A stretch of DNA of 64,000 nt, from assembly GCA_947853665.1 (NCBI GenBank), contig CANTXF010000016.1, positions 124,001 through 188,000 on the forward strand, read 5' to 3'. The DNA is from an uncultured Deferribacterales bacterium (lineage in GTDB: Bacteria; Chrysiogenota; Deferribacteres; Deferribacterales; Mucispirillaceae). A program made the position numbers and the translations under genes. Positions 44,963-54,224 of this stretch are shown here, piece by piece. The first letter of the stretch is position 1. Each line of letters opens with the position of its first letter. The notes beneath the pieces are model-generated. The model was not told where the DNA came from. It did not search any database and saw only the letters and a program-made list of their open reading frames with translations.

Positions 44963-46525
44963 CTATCTGGCGTATTCTATGGCTCTTGACTCCCGTATCA
45001 CCATTACTTTTATCTGACCGGGGTACGTAAGCTCTTCTTCCACCTTTTTGGATATGTCTTTGGAAAGGGTAACCAGCCTGTCGTCGTTTACTTTTTCAGG
45101 CTCCACGATTATCCTGACTTCTCTGCCCGCCTGTATTGCAAAGGATTTGGATACTCCGTCGAAGGACGAGGCAACTTCCTCAAGTTTTTCCAGACGTTTT
45201 ATATACGTTTCAAGAACTTCTCTCCTGGCTCCGGGGCGTGAAGCCGATATGGCGTCGGACGCCTGCACCAGCACTGCCTCGATACATTTGAATTCCTCTT
45301 CGCCGTGGTGGCTTGCGATGGCGTTTATAACGCGCCAGTCCTCTTTATATTTTTTTGCCACTTCTACGCCGATAGTCGTATGGGAGCCTTCCGCTTCATA
45401 GTCTATTGCCTTGCCTATATCATGAAGTAAACCGGCGCGTTTTGCTATTTTCGGGTCCATGCCCAGCTCCGCCGCCATAATGCCCGCAATGGTGGCGACT
45501 TCTATGGAATGGCCCAAAACGTTTTGTCCGTAGCTTGTGCGGTATTTGAGCCTGCCTATCAGCTTAAGTATCTCTGCGTTGATATTATGTATGCCGAGAT
45601 TAAAAACCGTTTCCTCTCCAAGCTCAAGTATATGCTTATCCATCTCTATTTTACTTTTGTTATGGAGCTCTTCTATGCGCGCCGGATGTATTCTGCCGTC
45701 GCTGATAAGCTTTTCAAGCGTGAGCTTCGCCGTTTCCCTTCTGAAAGGGTCGTAAGAGGAAAGTATAACGGCTTCGGGAGTATCGTCCACGATTATGTCC
45801 ACCCCGGTTATACTTTCAAATGTACGGATATTGCGGCCCTCACGGCCTATTATGCGTCCCTTCATCTCGTCGTTGGGAAGATTTACGAGAGTAACGGTTA
45901 TATCGTTTATAAACTCCGGAGCGCAGCGCTGTATGGCCGTGGAAATTATGCTTCTGGCGCGCTTTTCAGACTCGTTGCGCACCTCTTCCTCTATTTCCCT
46001 TATGGCTCTGGCGGAATCGATTTTCGCCTCCTCCACCATTTGTTCCACCAGCATTTTCCTAGCTTCTTCTCCTGTCATGCCGGCAACTCGCTCCACCTCG
46101 TGTATAAGACCAGCCTTTATTTCCTCGTTTTTGGCTTTAAGGTTGTCGAGCTCTTTCAGCCTGCGCTCACATTCATGGTCTTTTTTATTAAGAGCGTCTT
46201 CCTTCTTATCGACGGCTTCGATTTTTTTGTCCAGAGACTCTTCTCTAGCTTCAAGCCTGCGTTCGATATGGTTAAGGTCTTTTTTCTTTTCCTTGATTTC
46301 CCTGTCAAGCTCCTGACGGCCTTTAAAAATTATTTCCTTGGACTCGAGCTTGGCTTCCTTAACTATTTCCTCGCCTTCTCTGCGGGCTTTAGCCATTATT
46401 TCTTCTTTAGTATTGTTCAATCTCTTATTTTCAGCATCCACAAGGCGTTTTGAGAAATAAAAGCCGACCAGTCCGCCGACCAGAACCCCAACCACCGGTC
46501 CGATGATGATATATAACAAACTCAT
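44963..46525 (-). CDS. rny: Ribonuclease Y
   Basis: Membrane-bound endoribonuclease of 520 residues that starts mRNA decay. The order is standard: an N-terminal membrane helix (about 4-25), a long charged coiled coil (about 28-190), a KH domain ([21 protein letters not shown], shown in part, about 220-240) and an HD domain with the metal motif [10 protein letters not shown] and a downstream ASHHGEEEF. RNase Y replaces RNase E in many non-enteric bacteria. It overlaps the 5-FCL gene by four bases. Confidence 0.96.
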   Translation of the reverse strand: MSLLYIIIGPVVGVLVGGLVGFYFSKRLVDAENKRLNNTKEEIMAKARREGEEIVKEAKLESKEIIFKGRQELDREIKEKKKDLNHIERRLEAREESLDKKIEAVDKKEDALNKKDHECERRLKELDNLKAKNEEIKAGLIHEVERVAGMTGEEARKMLVEQMVEEAKIDSARAIREIEEEVRNESEKRARSIISTAIQRCAPEFINDITVTLVNLPNDEMKGRIIGREGRNIRTFESITGVDIIVDDTPEAVILSSYDPFRRETAKLTLEKLISDGRIHPARIEELHNKSKIEMDKHILELGEETVFNLGIHNINAEILKLIGRLKYRTSYGQNVLGHSIEVATIAGIMAAELGMDPKIAKRAGLLHDIGKAIDYEAEGSHTTIGVEVAKKYKEDWRVINAIASHHGEEEFKCIEAVLVQASDAISASRPGARREVLETYIKRLEKLEEVASSFDGVSKSFAIQAGREVRIIVEPEKVNDDRLVTLSKDISKKVEEELTYPGQIKVMVIRESRAIEYAR

Positions 46526-47067
46526 CCTATCCTCCTTATCAGTCGATTTTCAGTAATTATAATATCTACAGGTTCGTCATGGCTCTCCGGATATACCGTG
46601 GAAACTACCTGAAAATCGTACGCTAACCCAACCTTCACGCACGAACCGCAGGAAGCCATGAACCTGTCGTAAAATCCGCCGCCGTAGCCCAGCCTGTTGC
46701 ATAATTCGTCATAAGCAACGGCGGGAACGGCCATAACGTCAAACCCGCCATCAAGACGCTCGCCTTTAGGCTCGGGTATGCCGAAACGGCCGGGCTTCAT
46801 TTCAGACGGCCCTTCAAATATTCTGAAACAAATGCCCCCGTCTTCAACAACCGGCAAATAAACCCGCTTACCTTCAAGGCGCAGCTTTTCAGCAAGCGGT
46901 AAAACGTTCACTTCGCACTTTACAGGCGAATACATAAGAAAACTGCTCCGCCGGGAAAACATTGCATAAAATTTCCCGCAGACAGCGTCCGACTTTTCTT
47001 GCAGCAAAGCCCTGTCGGCCGTCTGACGCATATCAAGCAAATAACGTCTGACGGCGTCTTTAGTCAT
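46522..47067 (-). CDS. fau: 5-formyltetrahydrofolate cyclo-ligase
   Basis: ATP-dependent folate enzyme of 181 residues converting 5-formyl-THF to 5,10-methenyl-THF. The signature [20 protein letters not shown] with the following GGFYDRF is clear, and the N-terminal part is shortened but complete. The gene corresponds to ygfA/fau, which in proteobacteria lies directly after zapA and the 6S RNA gene. Here rarA is inserted between them. It overlaps rarA by eight bases and rny by four, so the three are co-translated. Confidence 0.9.
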   Translation of the reverse strand: MTKDAVRRYLLDMRQTADRALLQEKSDAVCGKFYAMFSRRSSFLMYSPVKCEVNVLPLAEKLRLEGKRVYLPVVEDGGICFRIFEGPSEMKPGRFGIPEPKGERLDGGFDVMAVPAVAYDELCNRLGYGGGFYDRFMASCGSCVKVGLAYDFQVVSTVYPESHDEPVDIIITENRLIRRIG

Positions 47068-48271
47068 ACTTTTTGACGCCTGCCCAAAGTTTTTTAAGCC
47101 TGTCCTTAAGCTTTATCTCAAAACCTGCGTCCGACGGACGGTAAAACTGAACTCCGTCTGGAAGATACTTCTGTTTTACAAAAAAACCGTAGTCGAAAGG
47201 ATATTTATATCCTTCCGGCGAATGGGTTATATTTAAAGGGACAGCCGGGTCAGCGCCCTCCAAATATTCAGAGGCTCCGTGAAAAGCTTCATAGCTTCTG
47301 TTGCTTTTTGGGCAGGAAGCAAGGAAGGTTATCGCGTGAGCCAGTATTATCAGCCCCTCCGGCACCCCCACGTTAGTAAAGGAGCTATAAGCCGCGTTTA
47401 CAAATACAGCCGCATCAGGATAAGCGTTTCCGATATCCTCCGACGCGGAAATCATAAGGCGCCTGAAAACTGCGTCCGGGCTTACGCCGTTTTTTATAAG
47501 CTTCATCCCCCACAGAAGCGCCGCGTCCGGGTCGCTGCCGCGAACGCTTTTTATCATAGCAGAAAGTACGTCGTAATATTCGTCCTCTGCAAACATCCGC
47601 TTTGAAGCGATATCAAGCAAACCCTCGGAAGAACACTTAAGAACCCGCCCTTCCTTTATACCTATAAGAGCCGAAAGCTCCAAAAGATTAAGAAAACGCC
47701 TTACGTCTCCGGCGGCGTTTTCAATAATATATTCAAGGCATTCCGAAGTGTCTACCGCATCCGCGTCGAAATTTTCCTTAAAATACCCCTCGGCTTTACG
47801 CGCAAGAGCTTCCATATCGGCCGCGGATACCGGTTTGAAGCTGAAAATAAAACTGCGCGAACGTAAAGCCGGAACAAGATTGTAATACGGATTTTCGGCG
47901 GATGCGCCAACAAGCTTAACGAGCCTGTCGTCAATGAGTTTGAGCAGAAGATCCTGCTGAGATTTATTATACCGGTGGATTTCATCGATAAAAACCAGGG
48001 ACTTAAACCCGTTTTTAGCGGAATCCGATATTTTTTTCAGCTCGGACGCGCCGGCAGTCGCGGCATGCAGAGAATAAAAATCCATATCCAGGGCTACGCC
48101 AGTAAGCCTCGCCATGCTTGTCTTGCCCGTTCCCGGAGGGCCTACAAACATAATGGAATCAAAATTCCCGCTGCCAAGGAGCTTCATCAAAAGAGCGTCG
48201 TCGCCCGTAAGATGCGGCTGCCCCACTATATCCTTAAACGTCTGCGGACGCATTGCATCTGCTAAATTCAT
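47060..48271 (-). CDS. rarA: Replication-associated recombination AAA+ ATPase RarA/MgsA
   Basis: Clamp-loader-like AAA+ ATPase of 403 residues acting at stalled replication forks. Walker A is GPPGTGKTS at 44-52, Walker B is VFIDEIHR near 93-100, and sensor motif ASAENPYYNLVPALRSR follows. The C-terminal tetramerisation part contains GSDPDAALLW, SASEDIGNAYPDA and a closing YKYPFDY region, all typical of RarA. It begins about 25 bases after the end of the 6S RNA gene, so it may be read through from that transcript. Confidence 0.94.
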   Translation of the reverse strand: MNLADAMRPQTFKDIVGQPHLTGDDALLMKLLGSGNFDSIMFVGPPGTGKTSMARLTGVALDMDFYSLHAATAGASELKKISDSAKNGFKSLVFIDEIHRYNKSQQDLLLKLIDDRLVKLVGASAENPYYNLVPALRSRSFIFSFKPVSAADMEALARKAEGYFKENFDADAVDTSECLEYIIENAAGDVRRFLNLLELSALIGIKEGRVLKCSSEGLLDIASKRMFAEDEYYDVLSAMIKSVRGSDPDAALLWGMKLIKNGVSPDAVFRRLMISASEDIGNAYPDAAVFVNAAYSSFTNVGVPEGLIILAHAITFLASCPKSNRSYEAFHGASEYLEGADPAVPLNITHSPEGYKYPFDYGFFVKQKYLPDGVQFYRPSDAGFEIKLKDRLKKLWAGVKKYD

Positions 48272-48296
48272 TAATCTATATTTTTCCGAAAATCTA

Positions 48297-48480
48297 TAAA
48301 AAACGCCCCCGCATGTGCCGTATGAAATTAACAGTGCAGCCTGATATAAATCAGGTGCCGCTCAGCGCTGTTTCAGGCTTCCTTATTCATGTAAGGCATG
48401 CACACCGCAGCGTCATCGCGGCAGGTATTTCAAAAGTGTTGGCTCCAGTCCGTTAAAAACAACACGCGCACCGCAGGGGT
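48297..48480 (-). ncRNA. ssrS: 6S RNA
   Basis: The gap between zapA and rarA folds as a long hairpin on the minus strand. The 5' arm CCCCTGC plus GTGC (from 48479) pairs with the 3' arm GCAC plus GCGGGGG (ending at 48306), giving the closing stem of 6S RNA, followed by T6 (48299-48304). A large central region with a bulge, as needed to mimic an open promoter and trap sigma70 RNA polymerase, lies in between. Length of about 180 bases and position directly after zapA and upstream of the 5-FCL gene match the known ssrS neighbourhood. Boundaries are approximate. Confidence 0.8.
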
Positions 48481-48486
48481 GATCTT

Positions 48487-48756
48487 TCAAGCACCGAAAG
48501 AATCAATATTGCCGTCTATCCTTTCAAGGATTTTAAGCCCTTTATCCATTTCGGACTTTAATCCCATATTTTCCGCCGCAAGGCGAAAGGCTACCCTTAC
48601 GGCGACTCTTATATCCGAGCGTATATCTTCTTTGCGCCCCTCTTCTTCCATCATTTTGTCAAGAAAGGACGCGACCTTAAGATAATATTCCTTTTCGCCG
48701 TCCGGCGGATTTATACGGAACGTCTGCCCGAATATCTTTATTTCCACGTAATCCAT
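48487..48756 (-). CDS. zapA: Cell division protein ZapA
   Basis: Small FtsZ-ring stabiliser of 89 residues. The N-terminal globular part (VEIKIFGQTFRINPPDGEKE) is followed by a helix with YYLKVASFLDKMMEE and the long C-terminal coiled coil (RVAVRVAFRLAAENMGLKSE). Its stop is seven bases before the 6S RNA 5' end, the classical zapA-ssrS arrangement. It lies downstream of a ZapB-like coiled-coil gene, its likely partner. Confidence 0.88.
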   Translation of the reverse strand: MDYVEIKIFGQTFRINPPDGEKEYYLKVASFLDKMMEEEGRKEDIRSDIRVAVRVAFRLAAENMGLKSEMDKGLKILERIDGNIDSFGA

Positions 48757-48778
48757 GGCTCTACCGGAAAAAACGCCG

Positions 48779-49000
48779 TCAGTCGAATCTTGCGATTATG
48801 CTTTCAATTTTATGCCTTGCGGCGTCCCGGTCTTCTTTTATACGCTTGAGCTCGTCTTCCGCCGCGATATATTTTTCAAGCAGCTCGTCGTATTCCTGCT
48901 GCAGACCGGCTTTTGCGTCCCTTGCTTCCGCCGCGTCGGCAAGCAGTTTGTCTATTTTATTTTCCAATAAATTTATTTTATCGTATAATTCCATAATCAT
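48779..49000 (-). CDS. ZapB-like coiled-coil protein
   Basis: A small protein of about 73 residues that is almost entirely a charged coiled coil with heptads (ELYDKINLLENKIDKLLADA, then more of the same). It has the length and position of a cell-division ZapB-like protein, 22 bases upstream of zapA. ATG at 49000 has GGTA upstream; ATG at 48994 is equally possible. Assignment rests on composition and neighbourhood, because coiled coils of this size are not distinctive. Confidence 0.65.
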   Translation of the reverse strand: MIMELYDKINLLENKIDKLLADAAEARDAKAGLQQEYDELLEKYIAAEDELKRIKEDRDAARHKIESIIARFD

Positions 49001-49047
49001 TTTTACCACGCATGACAACACATTGTCAATGCGAAGTATCTACAAAA

Positions 49048-49755
49048 TTATCTGATGCCTAGCAGCTTATGGGCCTGCGGAATGACCCTGGCCGCAATGC
49101 CGTTTTCATAAAACGCGCGGAAAAGACAGTCCACATCGTAGCCGTTTATTTTATTATCCACCGGCTGAACGATAATATCCTTTATACCGAAAGAAACCAT
49201 TTGCCCGACTACTATATCCAGAAGCTCCCGTCTGAAATTTTCAGGCAGCAGCAGCTTAAGATAATATTCGGACATTTTAAGCCCCGTTACGGTTCGAAAT
49301 AAAACAGGTATATTCTCAAGAACCTTATCAGAATGGGTCTTTATATCTATACTCATTATATCGAAAAGGCCGTCGAACCTAGGAAGCTGCTCAGCTATAA
49401 GCCCGGAAGTTTCAAGAAACGTTTTCCTGCCGGAACGGTATTTCAGGATATTTGCGCATTCTTCCAGGAAATCCGCCGCCAAAAGCGGCTCGCCGCCGGT
49501 AAAAGAATAGCTGTGAATAAAACGCGGATCATACTCGTGAAGCACCGCCTCGGCAACGGAATCCGGAGCGGCCGGATTGCTCAGCGTTATTTCCCCGACC
49601 GATACGGTTTCTTCTGCGGAAAAATCCGTATCGCAGTAAGGACAGTCGAAAACGCACCCGGAAAGGCGTATAAATACCTGCCTGCACCCTATATAACGCC
49701 CTTCTCCCTGAACGGAAGAAAATATTTCAGAAATATATGCTTTATTCGACGCCAT
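49048..49755 (-). CDS. queE: 7-carboxy-7-deazaguanine synthase QueE
   Basis: Radical-SAM enzyme of 235 residues in queuosine synthesis, contracting the ring of 6-carboxy-tetrahydropterin. It starts with the family motif SEIFSSVQGEGRYIG. The [4Fe-4S]-binding cysteines are C34, C38 and C41 (CVFDCPYC), followed by DTDFS and the SAM-binding GGEPLL. The queC/queD/queF partners are not in this window. It begins two bases after the M20 peptidase gene, so the two share a transcript. Confidence 0.93.
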   Translation of the reverse strand: MASNKAYISEIFSSVQGEGRYIGCRQVFIRLSGCVFDCPYCDTDFSAEETVSVGEITLSNPAAPDSVAEAVLHEYDPRFIHSYSFTGGEPLLAADFLEECANILKYRSGRKTFLETSGLIAEQLPRFDGLFDIMSIDIKTHSDKVLENIPVLFRTVTGLKMSEYYLKLLLPENFRRELLDIVVGQMVSFGIKDIIVQPVDNKINGYDVDCLFRAFYENGIAARVIPQAHKLLGIR

Positions 49756-49757
49756 TG

Positions 49758-51419
49758 TTACTTCTCTATATTGCGCAGATAAAAATTCAGAAAAGTTTTT
49801 ATCTGCTCCGGAAGAACCTTAAATACGTAAGGAAGATATACCCTTTCCGTCATTTTATGAGCGTCTTTTCCTATGGGGCCCATATTGATAACGGGGACGT
49901 CCAGCTCCATCATGCTTTCAAAAGGCGTATTGATATCCGTTTTATAACCGACGAGATTTGAAGTAAGAAAATCCAGCTCTTCGCGGCTTTCCTGAAATCC
50001 CAGCTCGCTCATATCCGATATGCCCTCGTACACCTCCGATATTGCGAGCGGTTTACCATAGCTTTTTTCAAACCACTCTTTAACCTGCTCCACAGATTTA
50101 ATCATGGCCAGTTCATAAGGCGTCTGACGGTCGTTCACGCGGGATTGACAGTAAGGCGAAAGAAACCCTATTATCACTTTGAGACCGTCTATACCGGCAA
50201 GGTCTATATATTTGTTTATAAGGGCTATTCCCCTGTCCTGAGAATCCGAAGCCGGGTCCAGGGACGAAAAAACCTCCGCCGCTATATCCTCATGTTTACG
50301 GCCGGTAACTTTTTCCACTATATCTATAAGCTCCGAATAATACATTACCTTGTAATCGTAAGATATTTCCGGCAGCATTACGGCTCCTTTTTCAAAAAGC
50401 CTGTCCCTGCGGTCTTTTACCTGAGCGATAGCGCGATTAAGGGCGATTTCCGCTTTTTCTGCGAAATAGGCTAATATTTCCTCCGGAGTGCGGGCCACCA
50501 TAAGGACGTTATAGCACAGAATCACCCTCTCCGGCAGCGTAACGGAATAACCCTGGCGCAGCTCCTGAAGTTTAAGACAGGTCTGGGGAGAATACCACAC
50601 GCCTTTCCATTCGTCGGAGGTATCGGGGTCCCCTTCCGCAAGCATATTGAGATGGCTGGCTATCAAGGCGCCGTTTACTCCTTCGAAATATTCCCCGACA
50701 TGGCTCTCTTTGCCTATACATAAAGCAAACGGCGTAGCGCAGCCTATCGTGCCCAGGTATACCCTGGCTATATCTTTTTCCTCGCTGGTTATAGTAGGCT
50801 CCGCATCTATGCAGCATATAAAATCAAGGCCGTGTTCCTTTTTCATCCCCGCCATCATTTTTACGGCCTGATGAACTCCGAAGCCGTTATTCTCCTCGTC
50901 CGCAAGCCCCAAAAGAAGGTAATTGCATTCAAGGCTGCCGGCATTTTCGGACATTTCGGCAAATATGCCGGTTAAAACCGTCAGGCCGGACTTCATATCG
51001 GACACGCCTCTGCCGAAAAGCCAGCCTCCGGCATTAAGATCCGCCCTGGCATCCTGCGGGATGTCTGTATCTTTCATTTTTTCGGTATATTTTTCAGGCT
51101 CAAAAGCAAGCTCCGAGAACTCTCCGCAAACGTCAGTGCTGACAACGTCTATATGGCCGATAAAAACCACGGTTTTAAGTGTTTTTTTACCGGCTTCTAC
51201 AAAAGCGCAGAAATTTTTGCGCCCCATAGGGTCGCTTTCCAGGGCGTCGAACCATATATTTTTAGGGTTTCTTTTAAAATAATCCAGGCAGGAAAGCCTG
51301 CTATACATAAATTCGGCGGCTTCATTTTCGCCGTTGGGAGAGCCTACGATGCTTTTCACGCGGCAAAAACCGAGTAAAAATTCATACATGCTTTCATAAT
51401 TATTTCCGATAATTCCCAA
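49758..51419 (-). CDS. M20-family metallopeptidase, RocB-like
   Basis: Zinc-dependent M20 hydrolase of 553 residues in the RocB-like branch (longer than ordinary M20 enzymes of about 400). The metal-site motifs are visible: FIGHIDVVS, FGRGVSDMKSG (bridging Asp) and LADEENNG with the catalytic glutamates, plus a C-terminal GPIGKDAHKMTERV bearing the last histidine ligand. B. subtilis RocB is linked to arginine catabolism, but the reaction is undefined. The start is a TTG with GGAGG nine bases upstream. Three internal in-frame ATGs are less favoured. Confidence 0.8.
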   Translation of the reverse strand: MGIIGNNYESMYEFLLGFCRVKSIVGSPNGENEAAEFMYSRLSCLDYFKRNPKNIWFDALESDPMGRKNFCAFVEAGKKTLKTVVFIGHIDVVSTDVCGEFSELAFEPEKYTEKMKDTDIPQDARADLNAGGWLFGRGVSDMKSGLTVLTGIFAEMSENAGSLECNYLLLGLADEENNGFGVHQAVKMMAGMKKEHGLDFICCIDAEPTITSEEKDIARVYLGTIGCATPFALCIGKESHVGEYFEGVNGALIASHLNMLAEGDPDTSDEWKGVWYSPQTCLKLQELRQGYSVTLPERVILCYNVLMVARTPEEILAYFAEKAEIALNRAIAQVKDRRDRLFEKGAVMLPEISYDYKVMYYSELIDIVEKVTGRKHEDIAAEVFSSLDPASDSQDRGIALINKYIDLAGIDGLKVIIGFLSPYCQSRVNDRQTPYELAMIKSVEQVKEWFEKSYGKPLAISEVYEGISDMSELGFQESREELDFLTSNLVGYKTDINTPFESMMELDVPVINMGPIGKDAHKMTERVYLPYVFKVLPEQIKTFLNFYLRNIEK

Positions 51420-51605
51420 CTTTATGCACCTCCGAGAAAAATATACATATAGGCCAGATAGTTATTGTAATATAAAACGTATAAAAAAACCACAGGATAA
51501 AGGAGAAAAGTACAGATTTATATGAAAAAATCAAATATTTCAGGCGGCCATACCATAATGCTGATAGTTACGGTAAATAATTACGCGACTGTCTAATAAT
51601 ACAGG

Positions 51606-51634
51606 TAGTTACAGAAAATATTTATAGTATGATC
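51606..51634 (+). repeat. Solo repeat end beside copy 3
   Basis: GTTACAGAAAATATTTATAG matches the left end of the dispersed repeat (GTTATGGGAAATATTTATAA at 60 kb). It lies just outside the right end of the full copy 51651-51787 and in opposite orientation to it. Confidence 0.45.
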
Positions 51635-51650
51635 TCCGAGGCGGCAAAAA

Positions 51651-51787
51651 CATTCATAATAAAAGCTGCGCGGCAATGCGAACTCTCTTTTTTCGGCCAT
51701 ACATCAGAAAGTCTATAGCCCGGCGCTTACATCTTATGCTCTATCGCATTGGTGCAAGCCGCTTTATTATAATTTTTTCATAACCTT
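51651..51787 (-). repeat. Dispersed inverted-end repeat, copy 3
   Basis: Read on the minus strand: left end TTATAATAAAGCGGCTTG (within 51754-51787) and right end CATTGCCGCGCAGC with TTTTATTATGAATG (within 51651-51681). It spans 137 bases. Its internal part is diverged from other copies but keeps GCGCCGGG near the middle. Confidence 0.6.
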
Positions 51788-51832
51788 ACGCTAATATATG
51801 TAAAGGTATAGTTATACGATATCCTATACGGT

Positions 51833-52819
51833 TTATGCTCCGTAGCCGTTCGGATTATTTTTATGCCATTCCCATGCGGAAGCTACCATTTCATCAAGAG
51901 AGCGGCGTTCCGGTTTCCATCCGAGTATCTTTCCGGCCTTTTCCGATGAAGCGACAAGTACGGACGGGTCTCCCGGACGCCTTTGCACGGTTTCCGCAGG
52001 AATAGGGTGCCCGGTAATTTTCCGCGCCGTCTCTATTACTTCTTTAACCGAAAACCCGCTCCCGTTTCCGAGGTTAAGTGAAACGCTGGGGGACCCCGAC
52101 ATAAGGTAATCGTAAGCGGCAAGGTGAGCCGAAGCAAGATCCGACACGTGGATGTAATCCCTGACGCAGGTTCCGTCAGGCGTGGGATAATCGTCCCCGA
52201 AGATAAAAATCTGCTTTCGTATGCCTTGGGCAGTCTGAAGAACAAGCGGAATAAGATGCGTCTCGGGATGGTGATCTTCTCCGTTGCCAGTGCCGTCCGA
52301 ACCGCAGGCGTTAAAATATCTCAACGCGGCATATCTTATTCCGTAAGAAGCAGAAAAAGTTTCCAGTATTTTTTCGGTAAACAGCTTGGAAAGCCCGTAA
52401 GGATTCGTCGGATTTTTAGGATGCTCCTCATCTATCGGAGTATATTTCGGCTCGCCGTATACGGCCGCAGTGGAGGAAAATACGATTTTTTTAACTCCGG
52501 CGTCCATTAAAGCATGGAATAATCCGAGAGACGACGCGGTATTGTTGTAAAAATATTTATACGGGTCTTTTACGGATTCTCCGGCTTCGATAAACGCGGC
52601 AAAATGGAGACAAGCCGATATCTCGTGTTCTTTCGCGATTTTTGCGATAAGCTCCCCGTTATCAGAGCGCCCTTCATAAAAAGCGCACCCCTCAGGCACG
52701 GAAGCCGGGAGAGACTTTGAAAAATCGTCAAGAACAACTACCTCCTCTCCCCTGCTTAAAAAGCTTCTGGCAACGGTTCCGCCTATATATCCGGCTCCTC
52801 CCGTAACAAGTATGGCCAT
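51833..52819 (-). CDS. galE: UDP-glucose 4-epimerase
   Basis: NAD-dependent short-chain epimerase of 328 residues interconverting UDP-glucose and UDP-galactose (or the N-acetyl forms). The nucleotide loop GGAGYIGGTV is at the N-terminus. The catalytic region has FSSTAAVYGEP and YGLSKLFTE (Tyr-x-x-x-Lys), followed by RYFNACGSD and DGTCVRDYIHVSDLA. It follows rfbD by 12 bases and ends the rhamnose operon, so it probably supplies a sugar for the same surface polysaccharide. Confidence 0.92.
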   Translation of the reverse strand: MAILVTGGAGYIGGTVARSFLSRGEEVVVLDDFSKSLPASVPEGCAFYEGRSDNGELIAKIAKEHEISACLHFAAFIEAGESVKDPYKYFYNNTASSLGLFHALMDAGVKKIVFSSTAAVYGEPKYTPIDEEHPKNPTNPYGLSKLFTEKILETFSASYGIRYAALRYFNACGSDGTGNGEDHHPETHLIPLVLQTAQGIRKQIFIFGDDYPTPDGTCVRDYIHVSDLASAHLAAYDYLMSGSPSVSLNLGNGSGFSVKEVIETARKITGHPIPAETVQRRPGDPSVLVASSEKAGKILGWKPERRSLDEMVASAWEWHKNNPNGYGA

Positions 52820-52831
52820 TGCTGCACGCTC

Positions 52832-53677
52832 CTAAAAAACTTCGTTTTTTAAAAAATCCCTCAAGGCGTCTTTCCAATGCGGCATAGCGGGCAACCCGCA
52901 AAGACGCATATTCATTTTATCAAGCCGTGAATTAAGCGGCCTGGGAGCCGGCCTCGGAAACTCCTCCGTAGTACAACCGACAATTTTCTGGTTTATGTTC
53001 TTTAAAGCGAAAAGCTCCTCCGCCAAATCATACCAGGAAGCCTCCCCTTCGCAGGTAACGTGAAATGTACCGCAAAGACTATTTTCCTCAAGAAAGTTTA
53101 GGAGAGCCGAAGCCACGGCGTCGGTACTCGTAGGATTTCCAATCTGATCCCTGACAATTTTAAGTTCCGGCCTGGAACCGTCGGCCAGCTTCATCATAGT
53201 ATGGATAAAACTTGGCCCTCCCTGCCCGTAAAGCCATGATACACGGGCTATTATATGGTTTGGACAATGATTTCTCACCATTTCCTCACCCGCATATTTG
53301 CTTTTTCCATATACGGTTTTTGGCGCGGGAACATCGTATTCGTTATAAGGATTCGTACTGCCTCCGTCAAAAACGTAGTCCGTAGATATAGCTATAAGGC
53401 GGGCTCCATACCTGCGGCAGCTTGAAGCCACGTTAGCAGAACCGATGGCGTTTATCCGGAAAGCCCCGTCTTTATCAGCTTCGCACCCGTCCACGTCAGT
53501 CATTGCCGCGCAATGTATTACCGCTCCGGGCATGTTTTTCTTTATAAAAGCATCGGTTCCAGAAGAATCCGTTATGTCAAGCGTATCCTTATCTGCGATT
53601 ATAATTTCATGACCGGATAATTTTTTTACCAGAGTACGGCCAAGCATACCCTTTCCGCCGGTTATGACTATTTTCAT
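52832..53677 (-). CDS. rfbD: dTDP-4-dehydrorhamnose reductase
   Basis: Last enzyme of dTDP-L-rhamnose synthesis, 281 residues, reducing dTDP-4-dehydro-L-rhamnose with NADPH. The N-terminal loop is GGKGMLGRTL, then AAMTDVDGCE, STDYVFDG and YGKSKYAGEE (catalytic Tyr-x-x-x-Lys), and RVSWLYG. It overlaps rfbC by four bases. All four rhamnose enzymes are present in order rfbB-A-C-D, so the pathway is complete here. Confidence 0.94.
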   Translation of the reverse strand: MKIVITGGKGMLGRTLVKKLSGHEIIIADKDTLDITDSSGTDAFIKKNMPGAVIHCAAMTDVDGCEADKDGAFRINAIGSANVASSCRRYGARLIAISTDYVFDGGSTNPYNEYDVPAPKTVYGKSKYAGEEMVRNHCPNHIIARVSWLYGQGGPSFIHTMMKLADGSRPELKIVRDQIGNPTSTDAVASALLNFLEENSLCGTFHVTCEGEASWYDLAEELFALKNINQKIVGCTTEEFPRPAPRPLNSRLDKMNMRLCGLPAMPHWKDALRDFLKNEVF

Positions 53678-54222
53678 AATACCGGCTCCGCATCCCGCAA
53701 AAATGGGTGCATCTTATCTCTGGATGATAAATTCGTTTTATCTTTAGGTACGCGCCAGTCTATATTAAGAGCCGGATCGTCAAACCGGATGCCTCTTTCA
53801 TAATCTGGAGCATAATAATTATCGCATTTATAAGAAAAAACAGCCGTTTCGCTCAAAACGGCAAAACCGTGGGCAAATCCCGCCGGAATAAAAAACTGGC
53901 GTTTGTTCTCCCCCGTAAGCTCAACGCTGAAGTGTTTTCCGAAAGTGGGAGACCCGGCCCTGATATCTAAAGCCACATCGATAACGCGGCCGCTTATAAC
54001 CCGCACCAGTTTCGCCTGACTATAAGGAGGGATCTGATAATGCAGGCCGCGTATTACTCCGTAAGACGATAAAGACTCGTTATCCTGAATAAAATTTACA
54101 TCTATACCGGCTTCAATATATCTTTTCCCGTTATATGACTCCATAAAATATCCGCGCTCATCTCCAAAAACTTTGGGCTCTATTATCAACAAGCCTTCAA
54201 TATCAGTTTTTATGACATTCAC
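53674..54222 (-). CDS. rfbC: dTDP-4-dehydrorhamnose 3,5-epimerase
   Basis: Cupin-fold epimerase of 182 residues, third step of dTDP-L-rhamnose synthesis. Conserved segments include EPKVFGDERGYFMESYN, the catalytic histidine in RGLHYQIPPYSQAKLVRV, VALDIRAGSPTFG, PAGFAHGF and the tyrosine in YKCDNYYAP. Length is normal. It starts two bases after rfbA and overlaps rfbD. Confidence 0.95.
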   Translation of the reverse strand: MNVIKTDIEGLLIIEPKVFGDERGYFMESYNGKRYIEAGIDVNFIQDNESLSSYGVIRGLHYQIPPYSQAKLVRVISGRVIDVALDIRAGSPTFGKHFSVELTGENKRQFFIPAGFAHGFAVLSETAVFSYKCDNYYAPDYERGIRFDDPALNIDWRVPKDKTNLSSRDKMHPFLRDAEPVL

Positions 54223-54224
54223 GT

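Larger units (their letters stand above)
51420..51832. other. 413-base intergenic region with repeats
   Basis: No gene is seen. It contains a solo repeat end (51606-51634) and a full dispersed repeat (51651-51787, minus). The 5' leader of the M20 gene (51420-51530) is AT-rich; I see no convincing promoter. Confidence 0.6.

Noticed and set aside
45509-46453. Open frame of 314 codons on the plus strand
   Set aside because: Antisense to rny. The hydrophobic product reflects the complement of the charged coiled coil.
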